NCBI RefSeq assembly: GCF_006539565.1
Contig: NZ_BJNG01000037.1
Location: forward strand, 62,001 to 126,000
DNA length: 64,000 nt
Source: Pseudonocardia hydrocarbonoxydans
Lineage (GTDB): Bacteria > Actinomycetota > Actinomycetes > Mycobacteriales > Pseudonocardiaceae
Direction: 5' to 3'
The notes below the pieces were generated by a model. That model did no database searches and was not told the DNA's origin. It saw only the letters and a list, made by a program, of their open reading frames with translations. How positions within the stretch are numbered: position 1 is the stretch's first letter; the number at the start of each line of letters is the position of its first letter. This document shows positions 9,607 to 17,786 of this stretch, in pieces. A program made the position numbers and the translations under genes.

Positions 9607-10434
9607 TTATGCGCCGGGGCGGTCACCTGCTGTGGCCGTGAGGTGGGTGCCCTTCCGCGAGCGGACGTCGAGGCCCCACCCGTCGCCGTCGCGGCGCGTG
9701 CGCAGCTCGACGGTCGAGGGCAGCAGCAGCGGCCGGCCGAACGCGACGGTGTGCGTCAGCGCGTCGGGCAGGCGGCCCTCCAGCGCGGCGAGCGAGCGGG
9801 CGGCGGTCCACATGCCGTGCGCGATGGCCCGCGGGAACCCGAACGCCTTCGCGCTCAGCGGGTACAGGTGGATCGGGTTGACGTCGCCGCTGACGGCGGC
9901 GTAGCGGCGCCCGGTGTCGCCGTCGACGCGCCAGACCGCGGACGGCGGCCCGTCGGCGATCTCCGGCGGGGGCGGTGACTGCTCACCGGGTTCCGGCGCG
10001 TGGGCGCCGCGGGCCAGGTAGGTGCTGCGCCCGTCCCAGACCCGCTCGCCGTCGACGTCCACCGCCGCGACGAGATCGACCTGGGCCCCCTTCGGGTGCC
10101 CGACGAACCGCTCCGCGTGCACGGCGAGCTGCAGCCGTTCGGCGGCGTCGACGCGGCGGTGCACGGTGATCGTGTTCGCGACGTGCACGAGCCCGGGCAG
10201 CGGCAGCGGGAACGACCGCCCGGCCATCAGCTCGATCTGCAGCGCGAACGCGAGCACGTGCGGGTAGGTCGGGGGCAGGGCGTCGGAGAACCGGAAGCCG
10301 CACACCTGCGCGTAGGCGGCGAGGTGGGTGCGGTCGACGTCGACACTCCGGCGCAGCACCGTGTCGGGCAGCGTCGACGCGCGCGGCCCGACCGCGCCCA
10401 CGGCGGCCTTCGCGTACAGCGGTGCGAGGCTCAC
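9607..10434 (-). CDS. htdX: MaoC-like (R)-3-hydroxyacyl dehydratase, HtdX-like (275 aa)
   Basis: The protein has a double hot-dog layout, with the catalytic hydratase-2 motif in the C-terminal half (SGDVNPIHLYPLSAKAFG, Asp184 and His189) followed by AIAHGMW. Family members hydrate or dehydrate 2-enoyl and (R)-3-hydroxyacyl thioesters. It directly follows a FabG4-type reductase (one base between stop and start), and a FadA2-type thiolase lies further upstream. This reproduces the gene set Rv0241c-Rv0242c-Rv0243 of Mycobacterium tuberculosis, so HtdX is the likely orthologue. The start is GTG at 10434. Together these enzymes should process fatty acyl chains in the cytoplasm. Confidence 0.85.
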   Translation of the reverse strand: MSLAPLYAKAAVGAVGPRASTLPDTVLRRSVDVDRTHLAAYAQVCGFRFSDALPPTYPHVLAFALQIELMAGRSFPLPLPGLVHVANTITVHRRVDAAERLQLAVHAERFVGHPKGAQVDLVAAVDVDGERVWDGRSTYLARGAHAPEPGEQSPPPPEIADGPPSAVWRVDGDTGRRYAAVSGDVNPIHLYPLSAKAFGFPRAIAHGMWTAARSLAALEGRLPDALTHTVAFGRPLLLPSTVELRTRRDGDGWGLDVRSRKGTHLTATAGDRPGA

Positions 10435-10435
10435 G

Positions 10436-11746
10436 TCAGGCCCCGATCAGGCTCTGGCCGCACACGCGCACGACCTGCCCGGTGACGCCGCCGCTCTCCG
10501 CGCGCCCCAGCCAGCCCACGGTCTCGGCGACGTCGACGGGCAGCCCGCCCTGGCGCAGGCTGTTGATCCGCCTGCCCCCCTCGCGGGTCGCCAGCGGCAT
10601 CGTCGCGGTCATGGCGGTCTCGATGAACCCGGGCGCGACCGCGTTGACCGTGACCCCCTTCGCCGCCACCTGCGGTGCCAGCGCGCGGACCATCCCGATC
10701 ACGCCCGCCTTGCTGGCGGCGTAGTTGGTCTGGCCGCGGTTGCCGGCGATGCCGCTGGTGGACGCGACGCAGACGATCCGGCCGGTGTCGGAGAGCAGGT
10801 CGCTCCCCAGCAGCGCCGCGTTGATCGCCAACTGCGCGCGCAGGTTCACCGCGAGCACGGCGTTCCAGCGGTCGGCGTCCATGTTGGCGAGCAGCTTGTC
10901 GCGGGTGATGCCGGCGTTGTGCACCACGACGTCGACGCGCCCGTGCCGCTCGCGCAGGTGCGCCAGCAGCCGGTCGGCGGCGTCGGCGGCGGTGATGTCG
11001 AGCTGCAGCGCGGTGCCGCCGGTGCGGTTGGCGACGGCGGCGAGCGACTCGCCCGCGGCCGGGACGTCGACGGCCACGATCGTCGCGCCGTCGCGGGCCA
11101 GCGTCTCGGCGATGGCCGCGCCGATCCCGCGCGCCGCCCCGGTGACGACGGCGACCCGCCCGGCGAGCGGGTGCTCCTCGTCGGACTCCGCGGGCGGCGG
11201 GCCCACGGGGGCGCCGACGTGCACGACCTGCCCGTCGACGTAGGCGGAGCGCCCGGACAGGAAGAACCGCACCGACGACGCGACGTCGGCATCGGGCGTG
11301 ACGACCAGCAGGTTCGCGGTCGCGCCGGCCCGCACCTCCTTGGCCGCGGACCGCACGATCCCGTCGAAGGCGTGCGCCACGGCGGCGGCCTCCGGGTCGT
11401 CGGACGGCTCGGGGGCCAGCACCAGCAGGCGCCCGTTGGGGGCGAGCCGCTTCACCGCGGGCGTCAGGAACGCCTGGGCGGCGGAGAGGTCGTCGAGCGT
11501 GGTCGCGGCGGTGGCGTCGAGGACGACCGCGGCGACCTTCCCCTCGGTGGTCTCGGTGACGCCGGCCTCCTCGAGCAGCGCCCGGACCGGCTCGGCGAAC
11601 CGCCCGGCGCCGATTGCGCCGACGACGGCGGGCCCGTCGAGCAGGGGCGCGCCGACCGCGTGGCGGCGCAGCACCGGGATGCGGGGCACGCCGAGCCGCT
11701 GGACGAGCGGGTTCTGGGACAGGTCGCGGAAGGTGTCGTTCGACAT
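10436..11746 (-). CDS. fabG4: High-molecular-weight 3-oxoacyl reductase, FabG4-like (436 aa)
   Basis: The protein has two Rossmann-like halves. The N-terminal one (about residues 30-185) is degenerate, and the C-terminal one (about 195-436) is a complete short-chain dehydrogenase with TGAARGIG at 202-209, NNAG-like HNAG at 277-280, Ser329, Tyr342 and Lys346. The length and two-domain layout match the FabG4 class (Rv0242c), which reduces 3-oxoacyl-CoA or -ACP with NADH. Start and stop are each one base from the neighbouring fadA2 and htdX genes, so the three are one operon. FabI-like or simple FabG roles are less likely because of the extra N-terminal domain. Confidence 0.9.
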   Translation of the reverse strand: MSNDTFRDLSQNPLVQRLGVPRIPVLRRHAVGAPLLDGPAVVGAIGAGRFAEPVRALLEEAGVTETTEGKVAAVVLDATAATTLDDLSAAQAFLTPAVKRLAPNGRLLVLAPEPSDDPEAAAVAHAFDGIVRSAAKEVRAGATANLLVVTPDADVASSVRFFLSGRSAYVDGQVVHVGAPVGPPPAESDEEHPLAGRVAVVTGAARGIGAAIAETLARDGATIVAVDVPAAGESLAAVANRTGGTALQLDITAADAADRLLAHLRERHGRVDVVVHNAGITRDKLLANMDADRWNAVLAVNLRAQLAINAALLGSDLLSDTGRIVCVASTSGIAGNRGQTNYAASKAGVIGMVRALAPQVAAKGVTVNAVAPGFIETAMTATMPLATREGGRRINSLRQGGLPVDVAETVGWLGRAESGGVTGQVVRVCGQSLIGA

Positions 11747-11747
11747 G

Positions 11748-13043
11748 TCAGGCCGCCTCGAGGATGGCGACGACGCCCTGGCCGCCGGCTGCGCAGAGGG
11801 AGATCAGCCCCCGGCCCCTGTTCCCGGTGTCCCGGCCCTTCTCGTGCAGGAGCTTGGCCAGCGTGGCGACGATCCGCCCGCCGGTGGCGGCGAACGGGTG
11901 CCCGGTCGCCAGCGACGACCCGGCCACGTTGAGCCTCGACCGGTCGATCGCACCCAGCGGGGCGTCGAGGCCGAGGCGCTCCTTCGCGAACGCCGGGTCC
12001 TCCCAGGCCGCCAGCGTGGCGAGCACGGTGGACGCGAACGCCTCGTGGATCTCGTAGAAGTCGAAGTCCTGCAGCGTGAGGCCGTTGCGCTCCAGCAGCC
12101 GCGGCACGGCGTGCACGGGTGCGGTCAGCAGCCCGTCGCCCCCGTGCACGAAGTCGACCGCCGCGGTCTCGGCGTCGACGACGTGCGCGAGCACCGGCAG
12201 CCGGTGCTCCGCGGCCCACTCGTCGGAGCCGAGCAGGACCGCCGAGGCGCCGTCGGTGAGCGGGGTGGAGTTGCCGGCGGTCATCGTGCCGTCCGGGCCG
12301 CCGAACACGGGCTTGAGGCGGGCGAGCTTCTCGGCCGTCGAGTCCGCGCGCAGGTTCTGGTCGCGGGTGAGGCCCAGGAACGGCGTCACCAGGTCGTCGA
12401 AGAAGCCGCGCTCGTAGGCGGCGGCGAGGTTGCGGTGGCTGGCCGCGGCCAGCTCGTCCTGCGCCTCGCGGCCGACGTGCCACTCCAGCGCGGTCAGCGC
12501 GGCGTGCTCGCCCATCGACAGCCCGGTGCGCGGTTCGGCGTTGCGCGGGATCTCCGGCACGACCTGCCCGGGGCGGATCCCGGCGATCGCCCTGAGGCGC
12601 TCGCCGAGGGACCGGGCGCCGTTGAGCCGCATGAGGACGCGGCGCAGGTCGTCGTTGAGGGCGACGGGCGCGTCGCTGGCGGTGTCGACGCCCGCCGCGA
12701 TGCCGCTCTCGATCTGCCCCAGCGCGATCTTGTTGGCGACCAGGACGGCGGTCTCCAGGCCGGTGCCGCACGCCTGCTGCACGTCGTAGGCGGGGGTGGC
12801 GGGCGAGAGGCGGCTGCCGAGCACGGACTCGCGGGTGAGGTCGCGGTCGCGCGAGTGCTTGAGCACCGCCCCGCCCGCCACCTCCCCGATCCGCTCGCCG
12901 GCGAGGCCGAAGCGGGCGGCGAGGCCGTCGAGGGTCGCGGTGAGCATGTCGAGGTTGGTGGCCTGGGCGTAGGCCCCGTTCGCACGGGCGAACGGGATGC
13001 GGTTGCCCCCGATGACGGCGGCCTGCCGGGCTGAACGGGTCAT
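11748..13043 (-). CDS. fadA2: Acetyl-CoA acetyltransferase / 3-ketoacyl-CoA thiolase, FadA2-like (431 aa)
   Basis: This is a complete thiolase with the nucleophile Cys92 in QQACGTGLE, the HEAF motif in YEIHEAFAS, the GHP motif in LATGHPFAATGGR, and the second cysteine in SLCAAGGQG. It catalyses reversible cleavage or condensation of 3-ketoacyl-CoA. I chose the ATG at 13043 (MTRSARQ) because it aligns with family N-termini; an in-frame start at 13094 would add 17 unrelated residues and run into the repeat-rich promoter. It is the first gene of the leftward fadA2-fabG4-htdX operon and is divergent from tetR-fadE5. Confidence 0.9.
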   Translation of the reverse strand: MTRSARQAAVIGGNRIPFARANGAYAQATNLDMLTATLDGLAARFGLAGERIGEVAGGAVLKHSRDRDLTRESVLGSRLSPATPAYDVQQACGTGLETAVLVANKIALGQIESGIAAGVDTASDAPVALNDDLRRVLMRLNGARSLGERLRAIAGIRPGQVVPEIPRNAEPRTGLSMGEHAALTALEWHVGREAQDELAAASHRNLAAAYERGFFDDLVTPFLGLTRDQNLRADSTAEKLARLKPVFGGPDGTMTAGNSTPLTDGASAVLLGSDEWAAEHRLPVLAHVVDAETAAVDFVHGGDGLLTAPVHAVPRLLERNGLTLQDFDFYEIHEAFASTVLATLAAWEDPAFAKERLGLDAPLGAIDRSRLNVAGSSLATGHPFAATGGRIVATLAKLLHEKGRDTGNRGRGLISLCAAGGQGVVAILEAA

Positions 13044-13132
13044 GGTGCGGAAGGTACCCGGTACCGCCGGTCCCGCATACGTGACGCCCTTCACCTAGCC
13101 GATACTGCGAGTACTCGGTACCGTCGGTCCCG
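13044..13132. promoter_or_regulatory. Divergent fadA2/tetR promoter with two near-identical 17-bp repeats
   Basis: The 88-bp gap holds CGGTACCGCCGGTCCCG at 13059-13075 and CGGTACCGTCGGTCCCG at 13116-13132, which match at 16 of 17 positions. The second copy abuts the GTG start of tetR. Between them lie the perfect palindrome CGAGTACTCG (13108-13117) and a possible -10 element GATACT (13101-13106). No Shine-Dalgarno sequence precedes tetR. The repeats are good candidates for binding sites of the adjacent TetR protein, controlling both directions. Confidence 0.55.
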
Positions 13133-13770
13133 TGAAGACGGTCCGGGATCGCCGCGCCAGCCGATGGGACGCCCACCGGCAGGCCCGGCGCGTCGAGCTC
13201 ACCGACGCCGCGATCCTGGCGATCCGGACGCACGGCGCCGGCGTCGGCATGGACGACGTCGCGGCGCAGGCCGGCACCAGCAAGACCGTCGTCTACCGGC
13301 ACTTCGCCGACCGCACCGAGCTCTACGTCGCCGTGTGCGCCCGGGTGGCCGAGGTGCTGCTGGCCCAGGTCCGGGCCGCGATGGACGGCGCCGAGGGCCC
13401 GCACGCCCAGACCGCCGCGGGCATCGAGGCCTACCTGCGGCTCATCGAGCACGACCCCGAGGTCTACCGCTTCGTGGTGCACCGCCCGCTCGTCGACCGG
13501 TCCCCCGGCGCCGACCCGGTGGCCGACCTCGTCTCCCTCGTCGGCGACCAGGTCGCCGCGGTGATCGCCACCCGCACGGGTGACGCGGCGACCGCGGTGC
13601 CCTGGGGGCACGGCATCGTCGGGATGGTGCGGGCCGCCGCCGACAACTGGCTGGCCCGGGGTGGGCGGGGCGACGTCACTGCGATGACCCGCTCGCAACT
13701 GGCCGCCCACCTCACCGAACTCGCCTGGGCCGGACTCTCCGGAGTCACCGCCTCGAAGGAGGACTCATGA
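13132..13770 (+). CDS. TetR-family regulator of the fatty-acid locus (212 aa)
   Basis: The N-terminal HTH is clear: DAAILAIRTHGAGVGMDDVAAQAGTSKTVVYRHFADRTELYVAV at about residues 25-70. The C-terminal ligand-binding region is helical and divergent. The GTG start at 13132 lies at the edge of a 17-bp repeat and has no ribosome-binding site, so translation may start near the transcript end. The stop overlaps the fadE5 start (ATGA), so regulator and acyl-CoA dehydrogenase are co-translated. By position it probably represses both tetR-fadE5 and fadA2-fabG4-htdX, with an acyl-CoA or acyl acid as inducer; that is inference. Confidence 0.88.
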   Translation: MKTVRDRRASRWDAHRQARRVELTDAAILAIRTHGAGVGMDDVAAQAGTSKTVVYRHFADRTELYVAVCARVAEVLLAQVRAAMDGAEGPHAQTAAGIEAYLRLIEHDPEVYRFVVHRPLVDRSPGADPVADLVSLVGDQVAAVIATRTGDAATAVPWGHGIVGMVRAAADNWLARGGRGDVTAMTRSQLAAHLTELAWAGLSGVTASKEDS

Positions 13771-15671
13771 GTGACCTGCAGACCGTTCTCGACGGCCGCT
13801 GGGCCGACGTCCGCAACGACGTCCGCGCGCAGATGGGCGAGCTGAAGCTGACGCCCGACCCCGACGCGTCCACCGAGCAGTACCGCGCCGAGATCGCCGA
13901 CGCCGTGCGCACGCTGGCCGAGAGCCGCCGCCCGCACCAGGGCTTCGACCCGGCCTACGGCGGCGACGGCGACGTCGGCGGCGTCGTCGCGGCGTTCCAG
14001 ATGCTCGGCCACGGCGACCTGTCGCTGCTGGTCAAGGCCGGTGTGCAGTGGGGCCTGTTCGGCGGGGCGCTCGCGGCGCTCGGGACGCAGCGCCATCACG
14101 ACGCGCACCTGCGCGACATGATGGACGGCACGCTGCTCGGCTGCTTCGCGATGACCGAGACCGGCCACGGCTCCGACGTGCAGCACCTGCGCACCACCGC
14201 CACCTACGACGCCGACACGGGCGAGTTCGTCGTCCACACCCCGGAGCCCGGGGCGCGCAAGGACTACATCGGCGGGGCCGCCCGCGACGCGACGATGGCG
14301 GCGGTGTTCGCGCAGCTGGTCACGAGAGGCGAGACGCACGGCGTCCACTGCTTCCTCGTGCCGATCCGCACCGCCGACGGTGACGCGCAGCCGGGCGTCA
14401 CGATCTCCGACTGCGGCGTGAAGGCCGGCCTCAACGGCGTCGACAACGGGCGGCTGGTGTTCGACTCCGTCCGCGTCCCCCGCGAGGCCCTGCTCAACCG
14501 CTACGCCGACGTCTCCCCCGACGGCACCTACTCCAGCGACATCACCAACGAGACCCGTCGCTTCTTCACCATGCTCGGCACGCTCGTGCGCGGCCGGATC
14601 AGCGTGGCGGGCGGTGCGGCGAGCGCCGCCGAGAAGGCCCTCACCCTGGCCACCCGCTACGGCGCGACGCGGCGGCAGTTCAGCAACCCGGCCACCGGCG
14701 AGGAGGTCGTGGTCCTCGACTACCTCGTCCACCAGCGCAAGCTGCTGCCCGCCATCGCCACCTCCTACGCGCTGCACTTCGCCCAGAACGACCTGGTCGG
14801 GCAGATGCACGAGCTGCAGAAGCCGGGCGCCGTCCCGGACGAGGAGCGCCAGCGCGACCTGGAGACCCGCGCCGCGGGGATCAAGGCGATCGGCACCTGG
14901 CACGCCACCCGCACCATCCAGATGTGCCGCGAGGCGTGTGGCGGCGCCGGCTACCTCGCTGAGAACCTGCTGCCCGCGCTCAAGGCCGACACCGACGTGT
15001 TCACCACGTTCGAGGGCGACAACACCGTCCTGCTGCAGCTCGTCGCGAAGACGCTGCTGTCGGACTACGGCCGCCGCGTCGGGAAGCTCGACCTGCGCGG
15101 CAAGGTCCGCTTCGGTGCCGACCTCGTCGCGGGCACGGTGCTGGAGAAGACCGGCGCGCGCTCGGTGCTGAACCGCGGCGACGTCCGCTCGCGCGACTAC
15201 CAGCGCTGGCTGCTCGCCCAGCGCGAGGAGCACCTGATCGCCAGCGGGGCTCAGCGGATGCGCAAGGCGCTCGCCCCCGGCGCCGACCAGTTCGCGATCT
15301 TCAACGGCGCCCAGGACCACCTGCTCGCCGCCGCCCGCGCGCACGTCGACCGGATCGTGTTCGACGCCTTCGCCGCGGTCGCCGACCAGCACCCGCTGCT
15401 GGGGCGGGTGCTGGCGCTGCACGGGCTCTCCGTGATCGAGGGCGACCGCGCGTGGTTCGTCGAGCACGGGTACCTGACGGCGGCCCGCACCAAGACCGTC
15501 GCGACGGCGATCAACGCCCTGTGCGGCGAGCTGCGCCCGCACGCACGGGAGCTGGTGGACGGCTTCGGCATCCCGCAGAACTGGCTCGACTGCCCCCTCC
15601 TCGACGGCGAGCGGACGCCGACGACGGAGGCCGACGGGCAGCACGCCGACACCCTCACCGCCGTCGGCTGA
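13767..15671 (+). CDS. fadE5: Acyl-CoA dehydrogenase, FadE5-like (634 aa)
   Basis: A long acyl-CoA dehydrogenase of the FadE5 type. FAD- and substrate-binding blocks are visible: CFAMTETGHGSDVQ near residues 127-140, then FDSVRVPREALLNRYADVS, and IQMCREACGGAGYLAENLLPALKADTDVFTTFEGDN toward the C-terminus. The 634-residue length matches the extended ACAD class rather than the 380-residue classical enzymes. It oxidises acyl-CoA to trans-2-enoyl-CoA, the first beta-oxidation step, and so complements the divergent thiolase, reductase and dehydratase. It is co-translated with the TetR regulator through an ATGA overlap, with GGAGG just upstream. Confidence 0.92.
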   Translation: MSDLQTVLDGRWADVRNDVRAQMGELKLTPDPDASTEQYRAEIADAVRTLAESRRPHQGFDPAYGGDGDVGGVVAAFQMLGHGDLSLLVKAGVQWGLFGGALAALGTQRHHDAHLRDMMDGTLLGCFAMTETGHGSDVQHLRTTATYDADTGEFVVHTPEPGARKDYIGGAARDATMAAVFAQLVTRGETHGVHCFLVPIRTADGDAQPGVTISDCGVKAGLNGVDNGRLVFDSVRVPREALLNRYADVSPDGTYSSDITNETRRFFTMLGTLVRGRISVAGGAASAAEKALTLATRYGATRRQFSNPATGEEVVVLDYLVHQRKLLPAIATSYALHFAQNDLVGQMHELQKPGAVPDEERQRDLETRAAGIKAIGTWHATRTIQMCREACGGAGYLAENLLPALKADTDVFTTFEGDNTVLLQLVAKTLLSDYGRRVGKLDLRGKVRFGADLVAGTVLEKTGARSVLNRGDVRSRDYQRWLLAQREEHLIASGAQRMRKALAPGADQFAIFNGAQDHLLAAARAHVDRIVFDAFAAVADQHPLLGRVLALHGLSVIEGDRAWFVEHGYLTAARTKTVATAINALCGELRPHARELVDGFGIPQNWLDCPLLDGERTPTTEADGQHADTLTAVG

Positions 15672-15740
15672 GTCCGGCCGGCGGAACCCGTCGGCGGCGC
15701 CGCACGTTGAACGGGTGAGCGCCGCCGACGGAAGGACGCG

Positions 15741-16457
15741 ATGACCGGGACGATCCTGACCCTGCTGGTGGCGGTGGCCGTCGTGGCCGCCGCCGTCTGG
15801 CTGATCCGCGGGCAGCGCGCCGCGCGGGCGCGCGAGCTCGACGACGCGCGGTCCGAGGCGCGCCGCTGGGTGGAACGGCTCGGCGGCCAGGTCCTCTCGC
15901 TCGTGGGCACCGACGAGCCGTCGCGGCAGGCGGTGGCCGACGCGGCCGAGCGCTACACCGCGGCCGGATCGCAGATGGAGCAGGCCGCGAGCGTCGCGCA
16001 GGCCCGGCAGGTCACCGAGACCGCTTACGAGGGGCTGTACTACGTGCGCGCGGCCCGCACCGCGATGGGCATGGACCCCGGTCCCGACCTGCCGCCGCTG
16101 CCCGGGCAGCAGCAGGCGGGAGCGGTCAGCGAGGAGCGCGACGTCCGGGTCGAGGGCCACGCCTACAGCGCCTCGCCGCGCCCGTCGGACCGCAACTCCC
16201 ACTTCTACCCCGGCGGCACCGTCGCCGGGCGCCCCGTCCCGCGCGGCTGGTACTCCGAGCCGTGGTGGCGGCCCGCGCTCGTCGCGGGCGCGTGGGGCGT
16301 CGGGTCGATGGTGCTGTTCAGCGCGATGTTCTCCGGCATGGCCGGCACCGGGTACGAGGCCGGCTACGCCGACGGCCTGGATGCGGGTGGCGGCGACCCG
16401 GGCGGTGACGGGGGCTTCGACGACGGCGGGGGCTTCGACGGGGGCTTCGACTTCTGA
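15741..16457 (+). CDS. Hypothetical membrane protein with Gly/Asp/Phe-rich tail (238 aa)
   Basis: An N-terminal hydrophobic helix (ILTLLVAVAVVAAAVWLI) is followed by a helical, charged domain (residues 25-115) and a second hydrophobic stretch near 180-200. The tail is low-complexity and rich in Gly, Asp and Phe. No enzyme motif is visible. The Gly-rich end and helical middle recall accessory membrane proteins that occur with TPM-domain proteins such as the one at 33537. The ATG follows a GGAAGGACGCG ribosome-binding region. Function is unknown. Confidence 0.7.
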   Translation: MTGTILTLLVAVAVVAAAVWLIRGQRAARARELDDARSEARRWVERLGGQVLSLVGTDEPSRQAVADAAERYTAAGSQMEQAASVAQARQVTETAYEGLYYVRAARTAMGMDPGPDLPPLPGQQQAGAVSEERDVRVEGHAYSASPRPSDRNSHFYPGGTVAGRPVPRGWYSEPWWRPALVAGAWGVGSMVLFSAMFSGMAGTGYEAGYADGLDAGGGDPGGDGGFDDGGGFDGGFDF

Positions 16458-16461
16458 CCGC

Positions 16462-16842
16462 TCAGCGCGAGCGGGCGGCCTCGATCTCGGGCAGGCGGGT
16501 CTGGATGAAGCCGAGCAGCCCCGCGAGGTGGGGGGTGAGGTCGGCGCCCAGCGTCGTGAGGCCGTAGGTGACCTGGGGCGGTGTGGTGGGGGCGACCTCG
16601 CGGGTGAGGAAGCCGTCGGCCTCCAGCGTGCGCAGCGTCTGGGACAGCATCTTCTCGCTCACCCCGTCGATGCGACGGCGCAGCGCGCTGAACCGCAGCG
16701 GCCCGGTGTCGAGCGCGGCCAGCACGAGCACCGCCCACTTGCTCGTCACGTGGTCGAGCACGCCGCGGCTGGGACACCGGCTGCTGAACACGTCACCCAC
16801 AGGAGAGGGGTCGCTGTCCAGGACCTGGCGGCTCACATCCAC
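16462..16842 (-). CDS. HxlR-family transcriptional regulator (126 aa)
   Basis: The family core is complete: LDHVTSKWAVLVLAALDTGPLRFSALRRRIDGVSEKMLSQTLRTLEADGFL, then the wing region QVTYGLTTLGADL. An N-terminal Cys (SSRCPSRG) sits where redox- or aldehyde-sensing HxlR proteins such as HypR and QorR carry a reactive cysteine. It is divergent from an NmrA/QOR2-like gene, the classic arrangement of QorR-type regulators with a quinone reductase. The start is taken as GTG 16842; GTG 16836 is equally possible. Confidence 0.85.
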   Translation of the reverse strand: MDVSRQVLDSDPSPVGDVFSSRCPSRGVLDHVTSKWAVLVLAALDTGPLRFSALRRRIDGVSEKMLSQTLRTLEADGFLTREVAPTTPPQVTYGLTTLGADLTPHLAGLLGFIQTRLPEIEAARSR

Positions 16843-16848
16843 CCCCCA

Positions 16849-16873
16849 TACTTACTCACAGGTGTGTACTTAC
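16849..16873. promoter_or_regulatory. Repeated TACTTAC operator half-sites between hxlR and nmrA genes
   Basis: TACTTAC occurs at 16849-16855 and again at 16867-16873, start-to-start 18 bp apart, within the 63-bp divergent promoter. The spacing of nearly two helical turns fits a dimeric winged-helix regulator such as the adjacent HxlR protein. Confidence 0.45.
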
Positions 16874-16905
16874 CAATCGTTAGTGCGGAGACTACCGTCG
16901 AATCC

Positions 16906-17709
16906 ATGATCGCTGTCACCGGAGTCACCGGGAACCTCGGCCGCGTCGTCCTCGACGACCTCCTCACCCGCGTCCCCGCCACCGAGCTGGTCGCCGTCGC
17001 CCGCGACCCGGAGAAGGCCGCGGGCCTCGGCGTCGACGTCCGCCGGGGCGACTACGACGACCCCGCCTCGCTGCGCGCGGCGTTCGAGGGCGTCGACGTG
17101 CTGCTGCTCGTCTCCTCCCCCGACGTCACCCCCGGCGTCCGGCCGCGCCAGCACGGCAACGCGATCGACGCGGCGAAGGCCGCGGGCGTCGGCCGGATCG
17201 CCTACACCAGCGCGATCGGTGCGCAGGACGGCCAGGGCTTCCTCGCCGACCACACCACCACCGAGGCCCTGCTGCGCGACTCCGGCGTGCCGCACACCCT
17301 GCTGCGCAACACCTTCTACGAGGAGGTTCTGGTCAACCCGGGGCTGCGTGCGGTCGTCGAGGCGGGCGAGCTCCTGGGCGCCGACGGCGGACGGCCCGTC
17401 AACTTCGCGACGATCCGCGACCTCGGCCTCGCCGCGTCGGCCGCGCTGACCGGCGACGGCCACGCGGGTGTGGTCTACGAGCTGCGCGGCCCGCTCTGGA
17501 CCCTGCCCGACCTCGCCGCCGTCGTCTCGGAGGTGTCGGGCACCCCGGTGGCCTACCGCGTCGTGCCGTCCTCGGAGCTCGGCCCCATCGGCTTCGTGCA
17601 CGACCTCATCGCGTCGGGCCTGTTCAGCGAGCCCGCCCCCGACCTGGAGAAGCTCCTCGGCCGCCCGGCCACGAGCCTGCGCGACGCCGTGACGGCCGCC
17701 CTCACCTGA
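16906..17709 (+). CDS. NmrA/QOR2-like NAD(P)-binding oxidoreductase (267 aa)
   Basis: The N-terminus MIAVTGVTGNLGR carries the GxxGxxG dinucleotide motif of atypical SDRs of the NmrA/QorB type. Other family blocks are DVLLLVSSPD, GRIAYTSAIGA and LLRNTFYEE. There is no Tyr-x3-Lys pair, as is usual for this group, which reduces quinones with NADPH or acts as a redox sensor. It is divergent from an HxlR regulator, supporting a role in quinone or electrophile defence. Confidence 0.85.
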   Translation: MIAVTGVTGNLGRVVLDDLLTRVPATELVAVARDPEKAAGLGVDVRRGDYDDPASLRAAFEGVDVLLLVSSPDVTPGVRPRQHGNAIDAAKAAGVGRIAYTSAIGAQDGQGFLADHTTTEALLRDSGVPHTLLRNTFYEEVLVNPGLRAVVEAGELLGADGGRPVNFATIRDLGLAASAALTGDGHAGVVYELRGPLWTLPDLAAVVSEVSGTPVAYRVVPSSELGPIGFVHDLIASGLFSEPAPDLEKLLGRPATSLRDAVTAALT

Positions 17710-17717
17710 TCCGCGCC

Positions 17718-17786
17718 GCCCGCACACAGGTCCCGGGGCCCGCACACAGGGCCGGACCTGTGTGCGGGCCCCTCACCCTGTGTGCG
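17718..17786. repeat. CGCACACAGG repeat cluster forming a strong hairpin
   Basis: The 10-mer CGCACACAGG occurs at 17721 and 17741 in direct orientation and as CCTGTGTGCG at 17757 and 17777. GCCCGCACACAGGTCC (17718-17733) pairs perfectly with 17754-17769 (16 bp). The cluster separates the convergent NmrA and DUF998 genes and probably terminates both. The last copy is translated as the end of the DUF998 protein (SHTG, stop). Confidence 0.7.

Noticed and set aside
13464-16202. Very long open frame opposite tetR and fadE5
   Set aside because: High-GC antisense artefact; the opposite strand encodes clear, complete protein families.
17718-17786. Possible CRISPR-like repeats (CGCACACAGG)
   Set aside because: Ten-base repeats in both orientations with no spacer regularity; they form a hairpin between convergent genes.
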